Of a DNA stretch of 6,196 bases, positions 1-4,115 are shown piece by piece; the first letter of the stretch is position 1, and every line of letters begins with the position of its first letter. A program made the position numbers and the translations under genes. The stretch comes from Oceanihabitans sp. GTDB taxonomy: Bacteria > Bacteroidota > Bacteroidia > Flavobacteriales > Flavobacteriaceae. Below the pieces are notes generated by a model. The model saw only the letters and a list, made by a program, of their open reading frames with translations. It searched no databases and was not told the origin of the DNA. The stretch is from NCBI GenBank assembly GCA_018067265.1, contig JAGPUY010000475.1, positions 1 through 6,196 on the forward strand. Reading direction: 5' to 3'.

Positions 1-2
1 TA

Positions 3-50
3 GAAAGAAAACATTTGAATCATCACTTTGAACAATTTGGATTACTATAA
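3..50 (+). CDS. Possible C-terminal tail of an upstream gene (weak)
   Basis: Frame 3 is open from the left edge and ends at TAA 48-50, giving a 15-residue tail, ERKHLNHHFEQFGLL. Frame 2 is also open from the edge, but only to TGA 29-31 (RKKTFESSL). Either could be the end of a gene lying mostly outside the window, or neither may be coding. The piece is too short to assign to a family. The sequence to the left of the window would settle it at once. Confidence 0.2.
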   Translation, partial: ERKHLNHHFEQFGLL

Positions 51-59
51 TTATTATAG
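45..59. repeat. 15-bp perfect AT-rich dyad (7+1+7)
   Basis: CTATAAT and ATTATAG flank a single T. The dyad overlaps the stop codon of the possible upstream reading frame. It has no T-run after it, so it is a poor intrinsic terminator. It could be an operator or simply chance in AT-rich DNA. The heptamer TAGAAAG occurs at both 1-7 and 57-63. Confidence 0.35.
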
Positions 60-65
60 AAAGTC

Positions 66-86
66 ACTGCGCACTTGTTGCACAGT
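66..86. repeat. Imperfect TGCGCA-containing hairpin upstream of the GIY-YIG gene
   Basis: ACTGCGCA (66-73) and TGCACAGT (79-86) pair at 7 of 8 positions around the loop CTTGT. The hairpin is GC-richer than its surroundings. It shares the core TGCGCA with the hairpin immediately after the same gene (458-480). It begins with a GTCACTGCG stretch that resembles the outer end of the 66-68 bp elements elsewhere in the window, so it may be a decayed member of that family. Confidence 0.5.
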
Positions 87-136
87 CGCATGAATTTTAG
101 CGATAACGTAAAATGTAATAGATTTAATTAAAATAA

Positions 137-454
137 ATGTCTAAAAAATATTATACATACATTTTAACACATAAAAGAAATCATATTTTTTATGTTGGTG
201 TAACAAATAATATAGAGAGAAGAATGAGTGAACATAAAGTGGCAACTTTTGGAACGCACGTTGGACATTATAATATTAAAAAATTAGTCTATTTTGAAGC
301 GCATACCGATATACGAATTGCTATCAGAAGAGAAAAGACCATTAAGAAATGGAAAAAAGAATGGAAGAAGAATCAAATAACGGAAGTGAATCCGGATTGG
401 AGAGACTTAAGTTTAGATTGGGACCTTTCTAAATATAGCGAGAACAAAGATTAA
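137..454 (+). CDS. Small GIY-YIG endonuclease-domain protein
   Basis: The 105-residue product is almost entirely one GIY-YIG nuclease domain of the short UPF0213/YhbQ-like kind. The first motif appears as YTYIL (residues 6-10) and the second as YVG (19-21). The conserved arginine is in NNIERR (R28), and the likely metal-binding glutamate is E66 in the RREKTIKKW stretch. The family-typical NP.W..L ending lies at 85-91. Known domain members cut DNA using a single metal ion; no specific substrate is established for these short bacterial forms. The protein is strongly basic in its middle and has no signal peptide or membrane segment. ATG 137 is the first in-frame start and has no Shine-Dalgarno sequence, as is usual in Bacteroidota. 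The gene sits 39 bp before the crotonase gene and is flanked by TGCGCA hairpins, which suggests it was inserted upstream of a metabolic operon. The domain call is firm; the function is not. Confidence 0.9.
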   Translation: MSKKYYTYILTHKRNHIFYVGVTNNIERRMSEHKVATFGTHVGHYNIKKLVYFEAHTDIRIAIRREKTIKKWKKEWKKNQITEVNPDWRDLSLDWDLSKYSENKD

Positions 455-457
455 TAC

Positions 458-480
458 GAATGCGCAATAAATGCGCATTC
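458..480. repeat. Perfect 9-bp-stem hairpin just after the GIY-YIG stop codon
   Basis: GAATGCGCA (458-466) and TGCGCATTC (472-480) are exact inverted repeats around the loop ATAAA. The stem starts 3 bases after the stop codon of the nuclease gene and ends 13 bases before the crotonase start. No U-run follows (ACAAACTAAG), so it is not a classic intrinsic terminator. It could be a transcript-stabilising or attenuating hairpin, or the boundary of a mobile unit, because the same TGCGCA core occurs upstream of the gene. Confidence 0.65.
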
Positions 481-493
481 ACAAACTAAGAAC

Positions 494-1246
494 ATGAACA
501 CACCATACGTAACATTAGATATACAAAACGAAGTAGGATACATCGAGTTTTTCCATCCTGCACACAACTCTTTACCAGGAGATGTGTTAGCAAAGCTAGC
601 GCAAACTATTACAGATGCTGGAACTAACGACGCTATTAAAGTTGTGGTTCTTAAAAGTGGAGGCGATAGAACTTTTTGCGCTGGAGCAAGCTTCGAAGAA
701 CTTATAAACATTAACGATGCAGCAACAGGGAAAGTATTCTTTTCAGGTTTCGCAAACGTGATTAATGCGATGCGTAAATGTCCGAAATTTATTATCGGCC
801 GTATTCAAGGAAAAACTGTTGGTGGTGGTGTTGGACTAGCAGCTGCAACCGATTATTGTATGGCTTCCAAATTCGCAGCTATTAAGTTAAGCGAATTAAA
901 TATTGGTATTGGACCATTTGTTGTCGGACCAGCAATAGAACGTAAAATGGGATTAAGTGCCATGTCGCAAATTGCCATAGACGCAAATACATTTTATCCT
1001 GCAGAATGGGCAAAACAAAAAGGTTTATTCACGCAAGTTTATGAAAGCACAGAAGAATTAGATGAAGCTGTAAAAACAACAGCAGAACATTTATGTACCT
1101 ATAATACAGAAGCGATACTAGAAATGAAAAAAGTATTCTGGCAAGGAACAGAGCATTGGGATGCATTATTAGCAGAACGTGCAGCAACTAGTGGACGATT
1201 AGTACTGAGTGATTTTACAAAAGAAAAATTAAAAAGTTTTAAATAG
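494..1246 (+). CDS. Enoyl-CoA hydratase/isomerase (crotonase) family protein
   Basis: The 250-residue product has the usual length of a cytoplasmic crotonase, which hydrates or isomerises an enoyl-CoA ester. The first oxyanion-hole region is FCAG at 61-64. The second is the glycine-rich run 110-114 followed by LAAATDY. The position of the first catalytic glutamate of classical enoyl-CoA hydratase (E144 in rat) is G114 here. The second glutamate is kept as E134 in LSELNIGIGPFVV. Loss of the first glutamate and retention of an S-E-[LV]-x-[IL]-G-[IL]-x-P motif resemble LiuC/AtuE-type 3-methylglutaconyl-CoA hydratases of leucine and isoprenoid breakdown. PaaF and PaaG keep a different pattern. 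The next gene is PaaY-like, so a role in phenylacetate breakdown is also possible. ATG 494 places the conserved N-terminal strand correctly. The family is certain; the substrate is not. Confidence 0.9.
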   Translation: MNTPYVTLDIQNEVGYIEFFHPAHNSLPGDVLAKLAQTITDAGTNDAIKVVVLKSGGDRTFCAGASFEELININDAATGKVFFSGFANVINAMRKCPKFIIGRIQGKTVGGGVGLAAATDYCMASKFAAIKLSELNIGIGPFVVGPAIERKMGLSAMSQIAIDANTFYPAEWAKQKGLFTQVYESTEELDEAVKTTAEHLCTYNTEAILEMKKVFWQGTEHWDALLAERAATSGRLVLSDFTKEKLKSFK

Positions 1247-1254
1247 AATAGAAC

Positions 1255-1320
1255 TGTCATTGCGAGGACGTAGGACATGGCAATCTCATGATGAGATTCT
1301 TCGCTTCGCTCTGAATGACA
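1255..1320. repeat. 66-bp quasi-palindromic intergenic element, copy 1
   Basis: The element starts with TGTCATT (1255-1261) and ends with AATGACA (1314-1320), which are exact inverted repeats. Its centre is a perfect dyad, AATCTCAT-G-ATGAGATT (1282-1298). The whole unit can fold as one long imperfect hairpin and is richer in GC than the flanks. It begins 8 bases after the crotonase stop and ends 14 bases before the PaaY-like start. Copy 2 (4036-4103) is the same element in the opposite orientation; the two agree along most of their length, especially the ends and the stretch from GGCAATCTCATG to TTCGCTTC. It resembles the dispersed palindromic elements that recur in flavobacterial genomes. 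Confidence 0.85.
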
Positions 1321-1334
1321 AGAATTAATAATAT

Positions 1335-1931
1335 ATGATTTATAGTTTCAAAGGCTACACACCAGTCGTACACGAATCCAGTTTTGTACATCCGCTTGCG
1401 GCAGTAACAGGAAACGTCATCATTGGCAAAAACTGTTACATCGGCCCAGGCGCAGCCATTCGTGGCGATTGGGGACAAATCATTTTAGAAGATGGCGTAA
1501 ACGTACAAGAAAATTGTACCGTGCATATGTTTCCTGGAAAATCTATTACACTTAAAGAAAGTGCACATGTTGGTCATGGCGCAATTATTCATGGTGCTAA
1601 TTTGGGTAGAAACTGCCTAATTGGAATGAACACCGTAATCATGGACGATGCCGAAATTGGTGACGAATCCATAGTAGGAGCCATGGCATTTGTAAAAGCA
1701 GAAACTAAAATACCAAACCGAAGTTTAGTGGTTGGTAATCCTGCAAAAGTCATTAAGCAAGTCAGTGACGAGATGATCGCATGGAAAACAAAAGGGACGC
1801 AATTGTACCAGCAATTACCAGCAGATTGCCATGAGAGTTTAAAAGCTGTGGAACCATTAAGAGAAGTGCCAGAAAACATGAAAATGCAAGAGGAGGCTTA
1901 TAAAACTCTTCGAGACACCTTCAAAAAGTAA
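1335..1931 (+). CDS. paaY: PaaY-like hexapeptide-repeat protein (gamma-carbonic-anhydrase fold)
   Basis: The 198-residue product is a left-handed beta-helix protein with hexapeptide repeats from about residue 12 to 140. The three histidines of the gamma-carbonic-anhydrase metal site are visible as H64, H81 and H86, and the associated R43, D45 and Q58 are also present. The N-terminus (FKGYTPVVHESSFVHP) and the C-terminal region (AWKTKGTQLYQ at 149-159, VEPLREV at 172-178) match my recollection of PaaY of the phenylacetate pathway more closely than CaiE or generic gamma carbonic anhydrases. PaaY proteins are described as thioesterases that remove dead-end CoA esters during phenylacetate degradation. 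It probably forms a cytoplasmic homotrimer. It follows the crotonase gene on the same strand, separated only by the 66-bp element, so the two are probably cotranscribed. ATG 1335 is the only sensible start. The fold is certain; the PaaY assignment is likely. Confidence 0.85.
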   Translation: MIYSFKGYTPVVHESSFVHPLAAVTGNVIIGKNCYIGPGAAIRGDWGQIILEDGVNVQENCTVHMFPGKSITLKESAHVGHGAIIHGANLGRNCLIGMNTVIMDDAEIGDESIVGAMAFVKAETKIPNRSLVVGNPAKVIKQVSDEMIAWKTKGTQLYQQLPADCHESLKAVEPLREVPENMKMQEEAYKTLRDTFKK

Positions 1932-1943
1932 ATAATATAAATT

Positions 1944-2016
1944 GTCCCTTGAGGATTAGTGAAAAACAAAATATATTTTGTTTTGAAACTACCGAGCGCA
2001 GCTCTTAGGGGATGTT
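1944..2016. repeat. GC-richer imperfect inverted segment around the AT palindrome
   Basis: The sequence TCCCTTGAGGA near 1945-1955 is imperfectly complementary to CTCTTAGGGGA near 2003-2013. The latter is followed by TGTTTTTT (2014-2020). Together they enclose the 22-bp palindrome at 1963-1984. The pair looks like the two ends of a decayed dispersed element, or a long stem ending in a T-run that would terminate rightward transcription from the PaaY-like gene. Only one copy is present in the window, so repeat status rests on its shape. Confidence 0.3.
1963..1984. terminator. 22-bp perfect A/T-rich palindrome, candidate bidirectional terminator
   Basis: AAAACAAAATA (1963-1973) is followed immediately by its exact reverse complement (1974-1984). 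Each strand reads an A-rich arm and then a T-rich arm, and the site lies between two convergent genes (PaaY-like and the Lrp-type regulator). That position suits a two-way terminator. The stem has only two G:C pairs, so its strength as an intrinsic terminator is doubtful. Confidence 0.4.
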
Positions 2017-2022
2017 TTTTAG

Positions 2023-2047
2023 AGGAAGAATATAACTTTGTCTTCCT
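2023..2047. repeat. Short hairpin (7-bp arms) in the convergent intergenic region
   Basis: AGGAAGA (2023-2029) and TCTTCCT (2041-2047) are exact inverted repeats with an 11-nt loop. The hairpin lies 19 bases beyond the stop codon of the Lrp-type gene, in its downstream direction. No clean T-run follows on either strand. It may contribute to 3'-end formation of that transcript. Confidence 0.35.
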
Positions 2048-2065
2048 TGTTGTTATCAATTAAAC

Positions 2066-2542
2066 CTACAAAACGCGACTCAAATCAATCTCATTAGTCT
2101 CTTTACTCGTGGATAAAGCAATTAAACTTTGTACATTTCCTAGATAAGGAAGCAGTGTCAATTTTGAAATAATAAAAGTTTCATAAGCTTCAATGTCTTC
2201 GACAACGAGTTTCAATAAATAATCAAAGTTTCCACTGACTCTGTGACACTCTACAACTTCCGGAAAGTTGTTAATTTCCTTTACAAACTTTTCCAAATAA
2301 CTTCGTGTATGACCTTGCAACGTGATGCCTATAAAAACGGTCAGCTTTAAACCTATTTTCTTATTGTTTAAAACAGCAACATATTTTTTTATATACCCTT
2401 CCTTTTCAAGTTTTTTAATCCGTTCAAATATTGGTGAAGTGCTCATACCGAGTTCTTCGGCAATACTCTTTGTAGTTCGGTTACTGTTCTTTTGAAGTAT
2501 AGCTAATAGTTGTGTGTCTATTTTATCGAGTGTGTGTGGCAT
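2066..2542 (-). CDS. Lrp/AsnC-family transcriptional regulator
   Basis: The 158-residue product has the standard size and two-domain layout of the family. Residues about 4-60 form the winged helix-turn-helix (LDKIDTQLLAILQ, then TTKSIAEELGMSTSPIFERIKKLEKEG). Residues about 66-145 form the RAM effector and oligomerisation domain, with VSGNFDYLL at 102-110 in the usual ligand-pocket position. These proteins typically bind amino acids and assemble into dimers to octamers that bend DNA. The gene is transcribed away from the E2/E1 operon across a 173-bp AT-rich region with several dyads. The same layout is known for BkdR, the Lrp-type activator of the branched-chain ketoacid dehydrogenase operon of Pseudomonas putida. 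By analogy it probably senses a branched-chain amino acid and controls its own gene and E2/E1. The start (ATG read from 2542) has no Shine-Dalgarno sequence. The family is certain; the target is inferred from position. Confidence 0.93.
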   Translation of the reverse strand: MPHTLDKIDTQLLAILQKNSNRTTKSIAEELGMSTSPIFERIKKLEKEGYIKKYVAVLNNKKIGLKLTVFIGITLQGHTRSYLEKFVKEINNFPEVVECHRVSGNFDYLLKLVVEDIEAYETFIISKLTLLPYLGNVQSLIALSTSKETNEIDLSRVL

Positions 2543-2571
2543 GAGAAAATTAGTTTTTTTAAAGAGATAAA

Positions 2572-2584
2572 TTTAATGATTAAA
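2572..2584. promoter_or_regulatory. Dyad TTTAAT-G-ATTAAA, possible regulator site near the Lrp-type gene
   Basis: This is a perfect 6+1+6 inverted repeat about 30 bases upstream of the Lrp-type start. Related dyads follow at 2607-2616 (TTTAATTAAA), 2629-2647 (TTTTAAT, 5-nt spacer, ATTAAAA) and 2658-2672. Multiple sites are usual for Lrp-type proteins. The DNA here is extremely AT-rich, so some of these will be chance. Confidence 0.3.
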
Positions 2585-2628
2585 AGTTTAATAGTCTGTA
2601 TTATTATTTAATTAAAGAAAAATATCCT

Positions 2629-2647
2629 TTTTAATGGTAAATTAAAA
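2629..2647. promoter_or_regulatory. Dyad TTTTAAT-N5-ATTAAAA in the divergent intergenic region
   Basis: A perfect 7-bp inverted repeat with a 5-bp spacer (GGTAA). Its centre is 27 bp from the centre of the dyad at 2658-2672 and about 26 bp from the one at 2607-2616, spacings of roughly two and a half helical turns. It is a candidate secondary site for the Lrp-type regulator. Evidence is limited to symmetry and position. Confidence 0.3.
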
Positions 2648-2657
2648 GATTTTAACG

Positions 2658-2672
2658 ATTGAATAATTCAAT
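2658..2672. promoter_or_regulatory. 15-bp perfect dyad, candidate Lrp-type operator of the E2/E1 operon
   Basis: ATTGAAT and ATTCAAT flank a single A. The 15-bp length equals the classic Lrp-family site length, though the letters do not follow the E. coli Lrp consensus. It has the best symmetry of the intergenic dyads and contains non-A/T positions in both arms. It overlaps the proposed -33 TTG of the E2 promoter, where a bound regulator would directly affect RNA polymerase. Confidence 0.45.
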
Positions 2673-2686
2673 ATGTATTATCTTTA
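2659..2686 (+). promoter_or_regulatory. Candidate Bacteroidota-type promoter for the E2/E1 operon
   Basis: TTG at 2659-2661 is followed after 17 bp by TATCTTTA at 2679-2686. The latter matches the Bacteroidota -7 consensus TAnnTTTG except at its last base. The spacing lies within the range described for flavobacterial promoters. Transcription would start near 2691, leaving a leader of about 25 bases before the E2 ATG. No experimental support is available. Confidence 0.35.
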
Positions 2687-2715
2687 ATTCTTAAATCATA
2701 AACTATATTAGCTTG

Positions 2716-4029
2716 ATGACTTTTGAATTAAAAATGCCTAAAATGGGCGAAAGCATAACCGAGGGAACTATTATCAATTGGTTAATAGCAGAAGGGGATG
2801 CTTTTGAAGAGGGAGATATCATTCTAGAAGTTGCAACAGATAAAGTAGATAACGAAGTGCCGGCACCAGCAGCAGGAACTTTAATAAAAACATTATTTCA
2901 AGCTAAGGATGTTGTGCCTGTTGGCGAAGTTATGGCTATTCTAGAAGTTTCAGAAGAAATTAAATCTTCGAAGAAGAAAGATGTCACTCTGAGCGCAGTC
3001 GAAGAGTCTAAGACTAAGAAGTTAGAAACTAAAAAGAAACGTACTGTCATTCCGAACGTAGCCGAGAAATCTCAGTCCACTTCATTTTCAACATCAAATA
3101 GTAATACTTTCTTTTCACCATTAGTAATCAAAATAGCAAAAGAGCATCACGTTAGTTTTGAAGAATTAGCACGAATTCCTGCAACAGGAAACGAAGGACG
3201 TTTACGTAAAAGTGATGTGTTTCAATATATAGAAGAAGGACGTCCGAATAAATTTGCACAACCAGTAGCCGAAAAAGATCCAACAGCATATAGAATTCCG
3301 CAATTAAACTTCGATAAAGGCAAAGGAAAAGTCATTGAAATGGATCGAATGCGCCAAATGATTGCAGATCACATGGTGTATTCTAAACATACTTCACCGC
3401 ACGTTACCGCTTATGTAGAAGCCGATATGACGAATATGGTCCATTGGAGAAATGCAAACAAAGTCGCTTTTCAAGAAAAACATGGGGAACGTTTAACGTT
3501 CACACCATTATTTGTGGAAGCAGTAGCGAAAGCAGTGAAAGACTTTCCAAATATAAATGCATCCGTCGATGGTAATAATATTATTGTAAAAGAAGATATC
3601 AATATTGGTATGGCAACCGCATTACCAAGCGGAAATTTAATTGTTCCTGTGGTAAAAAATGCAGATACTAAAAGTTTAAAAGAAATAGCTGGTAATGTAA
3701 ATGAACTAGCAGGAAAAGCTAGAGAAAATAAATTGGCGGGAGACGATATTAAGGGAAGCACGTTCACTATTTCAAACGTTGGTACTTTTGGAAGTGTCAT
3801 GGGAACTCCAATTATCAATCAGCCAGAAGTGGCTATTTTAGCTTTAGGAATCATTAAAAAGAGACCAGAAGTTATCACTACAGAAAAAGGAGATGAAATC
3901 GCTATTCGTAGTATGATGTATTTGTCGCTATCTTTTGATCATCGTGTTGTCGATGGTTTTTTAGGAGGAAGTTTTGTGCGACGAGTAGCAGATTATTTCG
4001 AGCAATTTGATATAGATAGAAAAATTTAA
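2716..4029 (+). CDS. 2-oxoacid dehydrogenase E2 (dihydrolipoamide acyltransferase)
   Basis: The 437-residue product is the E2 core of a 2-oxoacid dehydrogenase complex. It moves the acyl group from E1 to CoA via a lipoyl arm. One lipoyl domain spans about 2-78, with lipoyl-lysine K43 in EVATDKVDNEV. The peripheral-subunit (E3/E1-binding) domain is about 134-175, and the catalytic domain about 203-437. Active-site residues are H409 and D413 in SFDHRVVDG, and the TISNVG motif is at 351-356. I chose ATG 2716; a TTG directly before it (2713) would add one residue and is unlikely. The linker between the first two domains (about 80-133) contains two half copies of a dispersed DNA element, at residues 89-98 and 110-119, both read in the same frame. 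The E1 partner follows 86 bp downstream. Substrate is most likely branched-chain 2-oxoacids, inferred from the partner and the Lrp-type regulator; pyruvate cannot be excluded. Confidence 0.95.
   Translation: MTFELKMPKMGESITEGTIINWLIAEGDAFEEGDIILEVATDKVDNEVPAPAAGTLIKTLFQAKDVVPVGEVMAILEVSEEIKSSKKKDVTLSAVEESKTKKLETKKKRTVIPNVAEKSQSTSFSTSNSNTFFSPLVIKIAKEHHVSFEELARIPATGNEGRLRKSDVFQYIEEGRPNKFAQPVAEKDPTAYRIPQLNFDKGKGKVIEMDRMRQMIADHMVYSKHTSPHVTAYVEADMTNMVHWRNANKVAFQEKHGERLTFTPLFVEAVAKAVKDFPNINASVDGNNIIVKEDINIGMATALPSGNLIVPVVKNADTKSLKEIAGNVNELAGKARENKLAGDDIKGSTFTISNVGTFGSVMGTPIINQPEVAILALGIIKKRPEVITTEKGDEIAIRSMMYLSLSFDHRVVDGFLGGSFVRRVADYFEQFDIDRKI
2982..3009 (+). repeat. Half copy A of the dispersed element, inside the E2 linker
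   Basis: The 28 bases begin TGTCACTCTGAGCGCAGTCG and end GAAGAGTC(T). They match the left end of copy 2 (4036 onward: TGTCACTTCGAGTGAAGCGA, then AGAATCT) with a few changes and one extra base. They are translated as residues 89-98 (DVTLSAVEES). The right half and its AATGACA end are missing. The fragment is GC-richer than the lysine codons around it. Confidence 0.7.
3045..3076 (+). repeat. Half copy B of the dispersed element, inside the E2 linker
   Basis: TGTCATTCCGAACGTAGCCG, followed by AGAAATCTCA, again matches the left half of the element. It starts 63 bp (exactly 21 codons) after the start of half copy A, in the same orientation and reading frame. It encodes residues 110-119 (TVIPNVAEKS), which parallel the A product as V-x-x-x-x-x-E-x-S. 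No right half is visible; serine- and threonine-rich linker coding sequence follows. Confidence 0.7.
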
Positions 4030-4035
4030 TTGAAA

Positions 4036-4103
4036 TGTCACTTCGAGTGAAGCGAAGAATCTCAACATGAGATTGCCGCGTCGTTTCTCTCCTTGCAATG
4101 ACA
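4036..4103. repeat. 68-bp quasi-palindromic intergenic element, copy 2
   Basis: It begins TGTCA (4036-4040) and ends with AATGACA (4097-4103). Its centre is AATCTCA-ACA-TGAGATT (4058-4074), a perfect 7-bp stem with a 3-nt loop. Its reverse complement aligns with copy 1 (1255-1320) over nearly the full length. The middle of one arm (about 4075-4092) is the most divergent part. It begins 6 bases after the E2 stop and ends 12 bases before the chosen E1 start. Its right end also supplies an in-frame upstream ATG at 4098. Confidence 0.85.
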
Positions 4104-4115
4104 AAGCATATAAAG

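Noticed and set aside
123..132. TTTAATTAAA before the GIY-YIG start, identical to 2607-2616
   Set aside because: A 10-bp A/T-only palindrome is expected by chance in DNA this AT-rich, so a shared operator cannot be supported.
458..480. Intrinsic terminator after the GIY-YIG gene
   Set aside because: The stem is strong but no U-run follows, and the next gene starts 13 bases later; it is better described as a hairpin of unknown role.
451..711. Open frame on the minus strand opposite the start of the crotonase gene
   Set aside because: It lies antisense to a well-supported crotonase gene, has no recognisable domain and is explained by codon use of the real gene.
1257..1478. Minus-strand open frame through copy 1 of the repeat and the PaaY-like start
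   Set aside because: It is antisense to the PaaY-like gene, and part of its product is translated repeat.
2713..2715. TTG as the E2 start codon
   Set aside because: ATG follows directly at 2716 and leaves the lipoyl domain intact; the extra residue has no support.
1255..4103. CRISPR array as an explanation for the repeated sequences
   Set aside because: The copies are far apart, inverted or truncated, and there are no regularly sized spacers between them and no cas genes.
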